A model generated the notes under the pieces. That model did no database searches. It was not told the origin of the DNA and saw only the letters and a program-made list of their open reading frames with translations. Of a stretch of DNA of 64,000 bases, positions 43,041 through 59,670 are shown piece by piece. Numbering within the stretch: the first letter of the stretch is position 1; every line of letters begins with the position of its first letter. The stretch comes from Piromyces finnis (Eukaryota; Neocallimastigomycota; Neocallimastigomycetes; Neocallimastigales; Neocallimastigaceae), in contig MCFH01000008.1 of the NCBI GenBank assembly GCA_002104945.1, positions 1,108,501 to 1,172,500 on the forward strand, in the 5' to 3' direction. Position numbers and translations under genes: made by a program.

Positions 43041-44987
43041 ATTATATTACATTTTAGATAATTTTAAAGTTGAAAATACAACTTTTACTTAATCGTTTTA
43101 ACATTTTAATAAAAATATATCTATTTTATTAATATTTTATATTTAAATAGTTTGTTTGATTTAAAAATATATTTTATCATTTTATATAAAAATAATTAAA
43201 ATTATAACTAATTATTGCATGCTTAGATTTATTATAAATTATTTCATTACAATATTCCTTATATAAATATTATATATTTTAATTTATTATAAGAATAAAA
43301 TATTTACATAATAATAAAAATAATACAAAACTGATTTTATTTCTAATTACTTCTGATAAATATATTAAAAGTATATTGAAATAAAATTTTTTTAAAAACA
43401 CGTTGAAAAAAAATAATTATATTATATAATAAAAATTTTATTCTATTATTTTTACCAACAAACTAACTATATTACCATATACCATTATATATATGGTACA
43501 TTTATAATGCATAACATTATAACATTAAATTATGAATAATCAAATAATTGACTTTTTTTTTTATGTAATGACAAATACAAAATTTATATATCTATAAGTA
43601 CTTATATAATAGTAAGAAGAGGTTATCATATTTGAATATTAGAGATTATTATAAATTGTTGTTATTATTTTTTGAAATTCTACAATCCAGTCTTAAACAA
43701 GAAGATCTATTTAATCCAATTAAACCATTTTGAGATATCAATATATAAACTTTTTTCGAAATCAAAAGAAAAAATTCTTTGTTTTTTTTTTTTTTTTACA
43801 TTCATTATATATATACATTAATTTAGTATTAGCGTTAATTACATTATATGTTACATACATTTTTTCATTTATATAATTTTATATTTAACATTTCACTAAC
43901 TAAATCAAAAAAAAATATTATTGGTAAATTAAATAAGAAATAATTTATATATGGCAATAAATTAAACTATAAATATTAAAGATGGATGGTTAATACAATT
44001 ATTTATTGTTGAATCATTATTTTAATGGGAATCTTTTATAAAAATAAAAGTATTATTACTAAAATATAATAGAGATGTTATTGTATTATGTATAATAAAG
44101 ATAAAAAGGAAATAATAAGAAAAAAAATTTTTTATACCTTTGAATTGATTATACAAAAACTATTTTATTATAATAAAGACTCTATAGCTTAGAGTCCATT
44201 ATAATATAAAAAAATGCTTTTAAAAAATAGTATTGAAAGTATCGACAAATCAAGAAATATTTTTTTTTAAAATAACAATAGTATTGATGATGATACCATA
44301 ATAAAGTAGTATAATAACGTTACAATGTTAATAAACTAAAGCATACATATTTTCATAATTTAACTGATTATGATTAATTTTAAATACACTTTTGAAATAT
44401 TATATATATGTAATGTATTAAATGATTTTAAAAAAAATAATTTATACTTTTTTTAAATTAAATATATCATTATTAAATATATTATTGAAAATTTTTAAAT
44501 TAAATATTTATTAATTTATAATAATGTAGTATAATATATTTCTATTCAAGAAATAAATAAATTTTCTTAAACAAAAAATGGAAATATAAGATAAAATAAA
44601 AAGAAAAATACAAAAATAGTTTAAAAACATTTTATTTTTAGCCTTTTTACTTTTATTGATATATTTTAATAAAATAAGTAAGAGTATATAAAACAAAAAA
44701 AATTCGAGTCTTTTAATTTAAAAATATTTTTATCCTAAAAAAAAAGAAACAGTAAGCTTTAAATATAAATAAAAATTTTATTAAAAAGATAAATCAAATA
44801 TAAAAATTATATTAATTTAATTTTTATCTTTCTATATATAATATAATAAAACGAAAAATAAATAAATAAATATTATTAATTTATGCTTTTCGCATTTCAT
44901 CAATTTAAAATAATTAATTTAATAATGATATAATAAATGGTGATGAATCAAGTTTGAAAATTAACTACATAATATTAAATTTAAAAT
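43041..44987. other. Intergenic region
   Basis: About 1.9 kb with no supported gene. It contains an imperfect hairpin at 44167-44205 and a T run near 43783-43798. Confidence 0.5.
44167..44205. repeat. Imperfect inverted repeat / hairpin
   Basis: Outer arms ATTATAAT on both sides, then inner arms GACTCT and AGAGTC around the 7-base loop ATAGCTT. Three bases on the left and one on the right separate the two stems. It could be a structured RNA, a terminator or a decayed miniature element. Confidence 0.5.
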
Positions 44988-47900
44988 ATGGATGATTATC
45001 AACAAATTCGACAACGTCACCAGAATGAAGATAAAGAAAAAAGACCTTTATTAGGTGAATATGAAAATGACAATAAGTATGACAAACCAATAAAAGAAAA
45101 AGAGGTAAATAATACATTGAATGTTAACTATTTTTTTTTCTTTAAAATTTAAATTATTTCATAATAATTAATATTTTTGTATCATTTAATAATCATTAGA
45201 GCAAAGGTTTTTTGAATAATAAACCAGATCTTGCTATTGCTGGCGTATTTTTAATTTTAGGTTTATTTACTCGTTATTTTCAAATTTCAAAATCTAATAT
45301 TGTTGTGTAAGATAGAAATTAATGAAGAAATAACAATTTAATAAAAAAAAAATAATAATTTAAATATTAAAAAAAAATTACTAATCAATTGAATATATAA
45401 ATAAATGAAATAGTTGGGATGAAGCTCATTTCGGGTAATTATTTTTTTTAAAATGCTTTAATAATCATAAAAAAAAAAAATACATATCAACAAAATAAAA
45501 ATATTAATACTTTTTAATTTATTATATTGATATAGTGGCTTTGCCTCTCAATATTTAAAGCGTGAATTTTATTTTGATGTTCACCCACCTCTTGGTAAAA
45601 TGTTAATTGCTTTAGCTGGTTACCTCGCTGGTTATGATGGTCATTGGGGATGGGAATCAGCAGCAACTTTCCCAGAAAACTTAAATTATGTTAGAATGAG
45701 ACTTTTCTGCGCTACCTTTGGTGCCTTTATTGTTCCATTAGCATATTTAACTGCTTGTGAATTAAAATTCCCAAGAAAAATTTGTATTTTAATTGGCTTA
45801 ATGGTTTTACTTGGTAAATATTTATTTTAATTCTAATAATTATTGTATAAAACACTATTTTAATTAGCTTTTATAAATATAAATTAATAACATATATTTA
45901 AATATATCAAAAAATTATATTATTTAATAGAAAATGGTCTTATTGTAATTTCAAAGTTCGTCCTTTTAGATCCAATTTTAATTTTCTTTACTTCATTATC
46001 TTTCTTTTGTTTGACAAAGTTCCATAATCAACGTGAAAAGTAAATTCTATTTTTACTAGTATTAATATTTTTATAATACATAGTTAAATCAATATAATTT
46101 AAAAAATATATTAATTTTTATTATTTTTAATGTTTGCTTTTTTTTCATATTAACATAGACCATTTTCTAAAAGTTGGTTTTTATGGCTTTTCCTTACTGG
46201 TGTTTCAATTGGTTGTGTTACAAGTGTTAAATGGGTTGGACTTTTTGCTGTTGCTCTTGTTGGTTTAGTAAGTAAAATTATTTAAATAATAATCTAGAAA
46301 TTGTAATAAATTTTAATCTTATATTAAATAAACTATTAAAGCATACTATTTGGGAACTCTGGGATTATCTCGGCGATATGAATATGCCAATGGTAAGCAA
46401 TAATAATTATTTTAAATATATATATATTTATAAATATTTATTCATTGTATTTTAAAAATAGACAACTTATATTGGCCACTGGTTAGCAAGAATTGTTTGT
46501 CTTATTATTATTCCAATTTCTGTTTATGCTTTTAATTTCTATCTTCATTTCACTATCTTAAGTAAGAGTGGTAAAGGTGATGCTCAAATGAGTTCATTAT
46601 TCCAAGCAGGTCTTGAAGGCATTGATTTATCACAAAATCCATTAAGTAAATATTTTCTTTAAAAATATGATCATCGAATTATTATAACATATTATTAAAT
46701 ATATTATATTAAACAAAATAAATTAAATTTTTACTTATTTATTTGATATTTTATAGATATTGCATACAATTCAAAAGTTACACTTAAGAATTCTGGCTAT
46801 GGTGGTGGTTTATTGCATTCTCATATTCAACGTTATCCAGCTGGTTCTGAACAACAACAAGTTACATGTTATCATCATAAAGATAGTAATAATGATTGGT
46901 ATATTAAAAAACCATGGAATTCTGAACAAGTTCCAGATGATAAAATTGAATATTTAAAGGATGGTGATATTATTAAACTTGGTAAATATTTAAATTTTAT
47001 TTTTATTTATTTATTTTAGATTATATTAAGTTTTCAAATAATAATGTATATTCATTATTTAAAAAATAAATAATATGAAAGTTCACGTTCAAACTACAAG
47101 AAATCTTCACTCTCATAATGTTAAGGCACCAGTTACTTCTTACATGAATGAAGTTTCTTGTTATGGTAATTCTACTTTAGGTGATTCTAATGATCATTGG
47201 AAAGTTGAAATTGTTGATGTAAGTAATGATAAGTATTTTTTCTTTCATAAAGTATTTAATGTAGAAACAAATATTTATAAATATTTTATTTTTTATAGGA
47301 TATAAAAACAAAAAAACCAGAAAATGTTAGAGCTTTATTAACAAGATTTAGACTTAGACATGTCAACACTGGTTGTTTACTTAGATCTCACAATGTTAAT
47401 CTTCCACATTGGGGTTTCAAGCAAGCCGAAGTTGCATGCGATAAAGATAAAAAAGCAGAAAATCAAGCAAATAACATTTGGAATGTTGAAAGACACTGGA
47501 ATAGTTTAAGTAAGTTATTTAAGATATTGTATAAAATAAATCAATAATGAACAAAATAAAAATTTCAAATATAATGACTATTATTAACACCTTATTTAAA
47601 ATAATAAAATATAATAATTACAGTGGAACCTGCTCCAAAGTCAATATATAAATCTAAATTTATTAATGATTTTATTGATTTAAATGTTGCTATGTGGACC
47701 TCTAATAATGCTCTTGTACCAGATCCAGACAAGGAACCAGATCAATTAGTTTCTCAAGCTTGGCAATGGCCATTAGCATTAGTTGGTATTCGTATGTGTT
47801 CATGGAGTGATAAGACTGTTAAGTATTACATGATGGGTAATCCATTTATATGGTGGTTTGCTTTTGCTGCTATTTTAAGTCTTGGTGTTTTCTCTTTATT

Positions 47901-48157
47901 CTACATTCTCCGTAGACAAAGAAAGATTACTTATGCTTGGGAAAAAAGTAAGATATAATTTTAATTCTAGAAATATCAAGTTTTAATTATTATATTTTAA
48001 TTATTAACTATATATATTTATATAATTATTTAAGATGAGTGGTTTGAATATTGTTATAGAGGTTTAATCACTTTCCTTGGTTGGGCCTTACATTATTTAC
48101 CATTCTATATTATGGGTCGTGTATTATAGTAAGTAATTTATATATATATATATATAT

Positions 48158-48195
<38 letters not shown>

Positions 48196-48478
48196 AATAA
48201 TTAAAATTTATTATAAATTATTTCATTACAGTCTTCACCATTATTTCCCAACTATCTACTTCGGTATTTTTGTTCTTGGTTTCATGATTGACCATATCAG
48301 TTTCTTCTTTAAAAGAGTTCCAATTATTCATAACATTATTGTATTAACTGTTGGTGGTATAATTGTTATTTCTTTCTTATTCTTTTCAAAATTAACTTAT
48401 GGCTTTACTGGACCTTCTTCTAGTGTTAAGAACAGAGAATGGCTTTCATCATGGCATATGGCTACTTCCAGTGATTAA
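44988..48478 (+). CDS. PMT2: Dolichyl-phosphate-mannose protein O-mannosyltransferase, PMT2 subfamily
   Basis: Fourteen exons (44988-45104, 45200-45306, 45414-45434, 45536-45813, 45931-46039, 46159-46267, 46342-46392, 46462-46645, 46757-46981, 47082-47218, 47299-47509, 47624-47947, 48035-48128, 48232-48478) encode 737 residues, close to the usual 750. The third exon is only 21 nt and holds the catalytic WDEAHF motif (Asp77-Glu78). Then come the conserved loop [26 protein letters not shown], and the [15 protein letters not shown] segment. The central lumenal MIR region has [27 protein letters not shown] and [16 protein letters not shown]. Several C-terminal membrane segments follow, including LPFYIMGR and [12 protein letters not shown]. 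The enzyme moves mannose from dolichyl phosphate to Ser/Thr in the ER lumen and normally works as a PMT1-PMT2 heterodimer. The wording of the loop-1 region is of the PMT2 rather than PMT1 or PMT4 type. Confidence 0.93.
48160..48191. repeat. Poly(T) tract, 32 T, in a PMT2 intron
   Basis: T homopolymer inside intron 48129-48231, preceded by a TA repeat. Confidence 0.9.
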
Positions 48479-48539
48479 ATAAAATCAAAAAAAGAAATTT
48501 AGAATAAATATATATTTTAATCATTCCGTATTTTATTTA

Positions 48540-48581
<42 letters not shown>

Positions 48582-49393
48582 GAATAAAATAATATGAAAA
48601 CAGAATTAAATATATAAACTTTTTATATATTAAAATTTAAAATAATACAATAATATAGAAAACGAGTTTAGAAAATGAAAAACCAAAGAATAATTATTAT
48701 TATTAATGTTATGAAAATAAATGTATATCTATAATTTATTAAATAATAACTAGTAAAATATAGTTTTATATTTTTATAAAATTAGCAAATAAAATAAAAA
48801 TAAATAATAAAATAAAATAATAAAATAAAAAAAAAATAATATTAAAAATATATAAGATCATATAATAACTATAAAAAAGTATTATTCAATACAAATAAAT
48901 TTAAAGAAAAGCTTTTAAGCCTAATAAATACAGATGAAATTATTTTATGGCGCCTAAGTTAATTATATATGAAAAAAGCTCATGTGGTGTTTTTAATTTA
49001 TATTAATTTATATAATACATGAAACAGAAAATCTTCATAATAAATTTTAATTATTAATATATTGGTTTTTGAAACAAAATTTATCTAAAAACTCCTTTGT
49101 TAAAAAATCTTTTTTTTTTTTCTTATTATTTTTTTAATATTAACCTATACCATACCTCTATACCTATATTTTTTATAAAAGAAAAAATAATAAAAACCTT
49201 CTATCGTAATAGTAAATATATATTTTATATTTAGATATTTAAATATATATACTTTATTTGATTAGGTATATTATATTAATATATATATTTTTTTGATAAC
49301 CAAGCCAAAAAATAATAATAATATTTGTTTGTTTATTAAAACGGCAAAACATAGAGATAAATAGTTTGATATATTTTATATAGTTTAAGAAAG
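48479..49393. other. Intergenic region
   Basis: Spacer after PMT2. It opens with a run of 34 A at 48546-48579, about 68 bases past the stop. No gene is supported. Confidence 0.5.
48546..48579. repeat. Poly(A) tract, 34 A, past the PMT2 stop
   Basis: Uninterrupted A homopolymer in the sense orientation of PMT2. Confidence 0.9.
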
Positions 49394-49790
49394 ATGAATA
49401 CTCAACAATATGTAAGTAAAAGAATAAAAATAGCAATACAATATAAATGTTTTTTTTTTTTTTTTAAATATAATAATTAAAATTAAATTTAAAAATTTGT
49501 ATTTTAATAAAAATATCTCTATTAATATCTACTCATTTTTCTAAAATTAATATTTATAATAGCAACATAATATGAATGAAAATGAATATAACAATTTATT
49601 AAATAGAATGAATTATTTATCTATTAATAATTCTAATTTTAACAATACTAACAAGCAATTTCAGCAACAACAACAACAACAACAACAAAATATAATTTTT
49701 GATTCTATGAATGACTTAGTTATGAGTGATAATTATTGTGAAACAACAATGTTTAGTAATGGATATTTTTCTTCTTCAATATATCGCTAA
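49394..49790 (+). CDS. Small Asn/Gln-rich hypothetical protein
   Basis: Two exons, 49394-49411 and 49563-49790, encode 81 residues. The first coding exon is only six codons (Met-Asn-Thr-Gln-Gln-Tyr) and ends in a consensus GTAAGT donor; the acceptor is TAG. The downstream ATG at 49572 is an alternative start without the intron. The protein has an Asn-rich first half, a run of nine Gln encoded by CAA, and a mixed tail, FDSMNDLVMSDNYCETTMF, that looks like a short acidic/hydrophobic interaction or activation motif. I do not recognise it. It converges on PRP43. Confidence 0.5.
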
Positions 49791-50356
49791 TTTTTGCTTA
49801 ATATGAAATACATATATAAAATATTATTATTTTAGGAAATAATAACATAATATGATAATATGATATGTTGAATAGTTATCATATCTTTATTATATACATA
49901 ATATTTTAATGATTCAAACATTAATAAAATCATTGAATATAGAAAAATATCTTTTATATTATAGAAATTTTAAAGTATCATTAATGATTCATATTTTCTA
50001 AATTAAATATTTAGATAATACCTTTTGTACATATATATAAAATAAATAAAATATATATTATAATATTATAATATATACACATAATTTTAGAAACATTATT
50101 ATAAATTTTAAATATTAATAAATAAGTATGCTTTTATTAAATAAATAGTTTGAAAATAAAGTAAAGCAAAAAAATTATTTAGAAATAATTTTTTTTTTTT
50201 TTTTTTTTTTTTTTTTGAATAATAAATTTTTAATCTATAATTCTTAAAATAAATAATTTATAATTTATAGTGTATAGTTCGATATTAAAACATTTCTATT
50301 GAAAAAAATAAAAATAAAAAACATTTTCTTTTTTTTTTTTTAGTTTATGATTATAA
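49791..50356. other. Convergent 3' spacer
   Basis: Spacer between the Gln-rich gene and PRP43. A run of 28 T at 50189-50216 is a poly(A) tract in the sense of PRP43, about 141 bases past its stop. Confidence 0.5.
50189..50216. repeat. Poly(T)/poly(A) tract, 28 bases
   Basis: T homopolymer on the plus strand, equal to poly(A) downstream of the minus-strand PRP43 gene. Confidence 0.9.
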
Positions 50357-52972
<2,616 letters not shown>

Positions 52973-53516
52973 TTTCACTATTTAATAATTAAACTTTAAA
53001 AAAAAAGATAATTTCTAATATTTTAAAAAAAAATTAAAATTACTTTTAATTATTTAAAAAAAAAAAAAAAAAATATTGGCTAATAGATCTTAAATTTATG
53101 ATTGGTAAAAATAACTGTTACAATATAATTTGTTTATATAACAATATATGCTTAAATATATACTTTAATATAAATTTTCAATTTATTATTTGTTTTTGAA
53201 ATTAAATAAAACTAAAATGTTCATGTTTATTAGGAATAATAAATTATGTAAATAAATAAATAAATATAAAATAAATAAATAATGTATTCTATATAAATAA
53301 ATATAAAAATAATTAAAAATATAAATTTATTGATATATTTAATGTATATATGTATATATGTATATATTATAATTTATGTATAAATAAATTTTATTTTTTC
53401 ATTATTATTAATTATATAATTTTGAAAAATATTTGAAAGTTAATATATGATCATATACATAAGTGTTTGTTAAATTAGTTATTGTGTTTTAAGAAATAAT
53501 AAGAAAGTAATAAAAT
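52973..53516. promoter_or_regulatory. Divergent promoter region, PRP43 and SF3A1
   Basis: 544 bases between two divergent start codons, both for spliceosome components. It is A+T-rich with an A18 run near 53056-53073 and TATATG repeats near 53345-53368. A shared promoter is inferred from geometry. Confidence 0.5.
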
Positions 53517-55127
53517 ATGTCTTCTGTTGATTCAAACACAGATGTTGTGGGTATTATTTATCCACCACCTGAAATTAGAAGTAAGTGTTATAATTATATG
53601 TATAAAAATTTCAATTTGAAATTTGATATCAAAAAGGGTTTATTCTTTTTGATAAATTTATATAGATATACAATAAAGAAATTGTATATTTATATAGATA
53701 TAATAACTTATAATATATACTTATTTTTTATTGTTTATTATTATTATTGTTGTTGTTGTTGTTGTTATCATTATAAAAATAGATATTATTGATAAAACTG
53801 CATCATTTGTTGCAAGAAATACAGTTCAATTCGAAAATCTTATTAAAGAAAAGGAAAAGTTTAATCCAAAATTTTCATTTTTAAATCCAAATGATCCATA
53901 TTATTCATATTATCAATTTAAAATCAAAGAATCTAAAGATGGAAAATGTAAATATTTTTTATGTTTTTTGTTGTAATATACATGGATTATCCAAAATTTA
54001 TTTTATATTTAATATCATATTAATACACTTTTCCAAATATAAATATAATAATAAAGCATCGGACGATTCAAAAAAACTTGAAGAAATTGAAAATAAAGAA
54101 AAAGAAAAAAAAGAAAAAATTCCAGAAAAGCCAATTCCAAAAGAACCTTCTGCATACGAATTTATGGCAGAATTACCTGCAATTTCTGCACAAGATTTGT
54201 AATACATTTTAATAAAAATTTGATTAAGTATATGTAATGTTTAATAAAATTTTTAATTTATTCTTATTATTTTTTTTAATTATAATTATAAATAATTAGA
54301 GATATTCTTAAATTAACAGCACAATTTGTAGCACGTAATGGTCGTCAATTTATGACAGGATTAGCTCAACGTGAGCAAAAAAATTATCAATTTGAATTTT
54401 TAAGACCAAATCATAGTTTATTTAATTATTTTACAAAATTAGTTGAACAATATACAAAAGTTTTGATTCCTTCAAAAAAATTATTTCAAAATCTTGATAT
54501 AACAATGACTGATAAATATACAGTAAATTATCAATAATTTTATAATTAATCAAATTTGCTTAATGAAATTTAAATATTAATTATTAATATTTTAATACTG
54601 TTAATTTATTGGAAATTGTTAGGTTTTAGATCGTGCCTTGCAAAGAGTTGAATATAAAACTTACCAAGAAGAACAAAAGAAGAAAGAAGAAGAAAAAGCT
54701 GATGCTGAAAAAAGTATATCAATATTTAAACTTACTTTATTAGTAAAGGATAATTAATTACAAGTTATATATATTCATTATAATAATCATTATTATTTAT
54801 ATTATTTTTAACATTTATTATTAAGTCGCATATGCATCAATCGATTGGCATGACTTTGTCATCGTTGATACTATTGAGTTTACTGAAGCTGATGAATCAA
54901 TGGATCTTCCACCACCAATGAGTTTATCAGAATTACAACATATGTCATTAGTTCAAAAGAAGGCTAATCTTGTATCAACTAATGAAATTGAAAATAAAAA
55001 GGAAGAAGATCAAGCTGGTGATATGGAAGTAAGTGTTATATATTATAGCATTACCTACTAAAGCATTAATATTTTTATTTGTATAAATTTTATTATAAGT
55101 AATTTAAATATTATAATTATTTCTTTT

Positions 55128-55194
<67 letters not shown>

Positions 55195-56885
55195 TTATAA
55201 AAATTTTAAAAGATGGACGAAGAAATGGATGTTGAAGATGATTCACAAAAGGCTTCATCTGGTTTGATTCATATAGATTCAAATGCACCAATAAAAATTA
55301 GAACAGATTATAAACCAAAAGGTAAATTTAAATTTATTATAAATAAAAATTTATTTAAAGTTTATTAAATTTTATTAATTAATATTAAAATTAATATTAA
55401 TATATAAAGCTCTTAAATCACAACTTGAACAACAAACTCAAATATGTCCTAGATGTGGTCAAGCTATTCCAATATCTGAAATGGATGAACACGTTCGTAT
55501 TGAATTACTTGATCCAAAATGGAGAGAACAAAAGAAAATTAGTGAAGCTAAAAAGAAAGATAGTAATTTATTACAAACTGGTATTGATGTAGCTGCAAAT
55601 CTTAATAAACTTTCAGGCTATCGTACTGATATTTTCGGTAGTGAAGAAGTTGAAATTGGTAAAAAAATTGAAGAAGATGCAGAAAAAGCAAAGCAAGCCG
55701 AAAAAGAAAAAGTTATTTGGGATGGTCACATTGCCTCAATTGGTTCAGCTACAAGACAAGCTCAACAAGGTGGTATGTCTATTGATGAACAAATTGCTGC
55801 TATTTATCGTAGAAAAGGTTTGGCAGAGTAAGTATAAATTAATCATTATTCAATATTTTATTTATCAAGGAATACAATATTAGTCATTTAACTTGATAAA
55901 AATTGAAATGAAATAATAATTATATTTTTTATTATTATTTTCTTTATTAGTGAAGATAAAAGTAAAATTGGACCTCAAATGCCTGAACAAAAAGTTGCTG
56001 CACCACCATCATTGGTAAATATAAATAATTTTCTATTAATTATTATTTAAAAATAAATAGAAAATAATAATAATTATATTTTAAAAATAATTATATTATT
56101 ATATAAAGCCAATTGTTCAACCTCCAGGTATTTCATCAGCACCTGGTTTACCAATACAGCCTGTTACAAATTCATCCGTAATACCACCTCGTCCAAATTT
56201 CCCACCACCAAATCCATTTTTATATCAACAACAATCACAAGGTATATATCCACCTGGTCCAGCTGCAATAAGACCGCCAAATATGCAACAAATGCCATCA
56301 AGTAGACCACCAATGATGATGCATAATAACATGCCACCAGCTTTACCATTATTAAATAATAATTACGCAACAAGACCAAAAGATCAAAATGATATGTTTA
56401 TGCCTGATGCCAAGAGACAAAGAACTGATTCTAGTGTTCCTCCACCACCAATGGGTAATAATCTTCCTCCTCCACCACCTTCAACATCTGTACGTTATCT
56501 TTATATATACATAATTTATTAAATACAAACGTAATGAAATAAAGATTATTAATTTAATTTAATTTAATATAAATTTGGTTATTATTAAAATTGTTTATAG
56601 GCTATCACTGTAAAGATTCAAACTTCAGTATATAATGATAAGCCAGAATGGGGTTTGGATGGTCAAATATTTACTGTACAAGATGTTCAACCTAATGATA
56701 CAGTTTCTGTTTTAAAAGAACGTATTTCTCAAATACGAAATATGCCAGCAGGTCGTCAAAAATTATCTATGTCATCTAATGGTACAACAATATTATTGAA
56801 GAATAGTATGACAGTAACATCATATGGTATTAATGAAGGCGTTATTTTAACACTAGCTGTAAAGGAACGTGGAGGCAGAAAATGA
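53517..56885 (+). CDS. SF3A1: Splicing factor 3A subunit 1 (U2 snRNP)
   Basis: Eleven exons (53517-53580, 53783-53947, 54057-54198, 54300-54522, 54623-54713, 54826-55028, 55213-55321, 55410-55827, 55951-56014, 56109-56489, 56601-56885) encode 714 residues; the human protein has 793. It opens GIIYPPPEIR, as SF3A1 does. SURP domain 1 starts at residue 22 (DKTASFVARNTVQFENLI) and SURP 2 at 124 (LKLTAQFVARNGRQFM). The middle has YASIDWHDFVIVDTIEF. A CPRCG...EMDEHVRIELLDP block with Cys345, Cys348 and His360 is the conserved zinc-finger-like region. A Pro-rich stretch leads to a C-terminal ubiquitin-like domain (620-714) ending in a basic RGGRK tail, which in the human protein contacts U1 snRNA. 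SF3A1 builds the 17S U2 snRNP and pre-spliceosome in the nucleus. Confidence 0.95.
55128..55196. repeat. (TTTA)n tetranucleotide array in an SF3A1 intron
   Basis: About 17 units inside intron 55029-55212. Confidence 0.92.
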
Positions 56886-56917
56886 TTTTTGTAAATTATA
56901 TGATAAAAAATTAAAAA

Positions 56918-56951
<34 letters not shown>

Positions 56952-57515
56952 TATTTCTATTATTAAGTTATGTTTTATTATTAATATAATTATTTCTCTT
57001 TTTTTTTATTTTTCATAATACTAAAACAACATATGAATATAAATATTTCCATTTAATAAAATAAGCATTTAAAATATTTATGTGTATCTGTTTTTTTTTG
57101 TTTGTTTTGTTTGTTTTTTTGATTTTATAATAAGATAATAATATGAATTAACTATTAAAGAATTATTTATATCAATTTAATAAAAAAAGAAAAAAAGAAG
57201 GAATAAAAAATATAATCATATCATAATAATATAATTATTTATTAATTTTTAGTTAAATAAATTATTGAATAACATTTAAAAAGTATTTCGATTTTTTTAA
57301 AAAATTATTAGTATTCTTTGTATATATTGTAGCTTGTTTCAAAATGTTTAAAACTTATGTAAGTAAATAATACATGTTAATTATTTTTTTTATATAAATG
57401 AAGTTAATATATAATGAGTGTAAATTCGTTATTTTAATACATAAATAAATATAAATTTCTTTATATTCTAACATTTGTTAATTTATTTGTTTATTTATTT
57501 ATTTACTATTGTTGA
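56886..57515. other. Convergent 3' spacer
   Basis: Spacer between SF3A1 and TFB1. A run of 23 A at 56913-56935 begins 27 bases past the SF3A1 stop and is followed by a TA repeat. TTTTGTTTG repeats occur near 57090-57120. Confidence 0.5.
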
Positions 57516-59631
57516 TTATTGGATTTTGATTCTTTTTTTATTATAAACTTCAACCTGTTCATCATATACTTGATAAGCTCTTTTTATTGATTTCGATAAG
57601 GAATTAAATAACTATACAATATATTTATTAATAAATTTATATTTAATTACTTGATAACAAATCATAATAATAATAATATATACTAACTTCTTTTGACGTT
57701 ATAGCTTTGTTTTGGTATTCATGAATTAATTTCGAATGAAATTGATTAAATCTTTCTTCAGTATTTTTTAATATTTTTATTAATTTGTCAACTGTTTCTT
57801 TACTTTCATCGCTTTTTATTGGCATATAAAACCAAAAATGTTTTAATAATTCGTTATATACTAATTGATAAGTGTTAATTTCTTGTTGAGCAGAATGTGG
57901 TAATTCATTTACTAAAAGTTAAAAAAAAAAAAAAAAAAAGAGAAAAGTTAATTAATGATTTATTTATTAATAATTTATACAATTTTAATAATATTTACAA
58001 TCCTTATTTAATTGAGATAATTTGTCTTGATTATAAACAATAACATCATTATTTAATTTATTAAATACTTCTTCAAAAATATTGTGTAGATTATCATTAT
58101 TAATCTATTATAATAAATAAATATATATATATATATTAAAAAATTTTTTTTTCTTAAAAAAAAACTATTATTAATTATTATATTTCATCCTACGTTATTT
58201 AAATGGAGATGCCAAATTTTGAAATTTTCAAGATAATTTGCAAATTCTTCTTTCTTTAATATCTATATGAATTATCAAATAAAATTTAAAAAAAAAAAAA
58301 AAATTAAAATACACCGAATATAAAAATAGAATAAAAGAACTATAAAGCTATAAATAACATACTTTTTTATCTATTGTTTGATTTGTCAATGTAACTTGAC
58401 TCTCAAAATAACGTTTTTGGTCTTTAATTTGTAATGGCATTTGTATTTCTTCTTCTTTTGTTGTTAAATCATTGAAAACTAAATTCTATTATAAAAATTT
58501 GTCAAAATATTAAAATTAAGACTTATTTTAATTATTAGTTAATATTTTCTATATACCTTTTTTATTTCATTGTTTATTTCAACTTTATCTTCCTGATTTA
58601 TTGTACTTTTTTTAGTTATTTATATATATATATATAATTAGATATAATTGGTATTGAAATATATTTATCCATTTATTTATATAATATATTAATAAGATTA
58701 TCAATTATATTACTGTAATGAGTTCAAAATAATTTCTGAATGATGATTGAATTTTCTAATTAATTGCATATTTGATTTTGATGAACCTCCTATCATCGTA
58801 AAATCAGGTTTTGTACCATAGCCCTATATATTGAAAAATAATATAAATATTATTTATCTACTTTATATTTGATCTATAATATTAATGTTTTTATTACTTC
58901 AAATTGGTTTTGTTCAGTAGCTGTCAAATCTATTAATAATGGAACTTTTTCAATTTCTTCTTCAGATGGACCAGTAAATTCTTGATAAATTGCAATAATT
59001 TTATATAATTTATTCATTTTAATAATATATATTAATTATCTTTCCATTACTTTAAAATAGTAATTATGCTTTATATGTATTTATAACGAATTTTACTATC
59101 TTCTTCTAGACATTTATCAAATATAGGATCTTTTGTGTCAATATGAGATTTTCCTTGAGTTCTGTTTCTATGAAAGAATTTTGATGAAAAATATCTCTTC
59201 CAGAAATCTTTTTCGTTTACCTATTTAATACATAATTAAAATTTAACAAATCGTAAATTTTCATTAATTGTTTATTTAATATTGATTTTATTTCACCTTA
59301 TCAGGGACATTTTCATCATATGCTCTCTTGACTTTAATTTATATATATATATATATATATATTAGTTTATATTATATAATTATCATATAATCATTTTTTT
59401 AATTTCTGAATTTTATTCTTACCAGATGGATAATGCATAAATATTGAATGAATAATTTCAGTTGTAATTGTGTATTTAATATCATTTCCTTCATTATGTG
59501 TTGGTCTAATATCTGCTAATGAAGAAGATGCTTGACCTTTCTTTTGAGTAAATTTTTCATTTTCTAACATATTCTAAAATGTTAAATAAAATTATTTATA
59601 ATATTATTTTATTTAATAATTTATGCTATTA

Positions 59632-59670
<39 letters not shown>

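Noticed and set aside
44280-44370. Possible C/D box snoRNA (TGATGATGA near 44285, CTGA near 44364)
   Set aside because: No terminal stem pairs the flanks and both boxes are easy chance matches in this composition.
44511-44696. 61-codon minus-strand hydrophobic frame
   Set aside because: Composition matches intergenic DNA; no conserved motif or splice partner.
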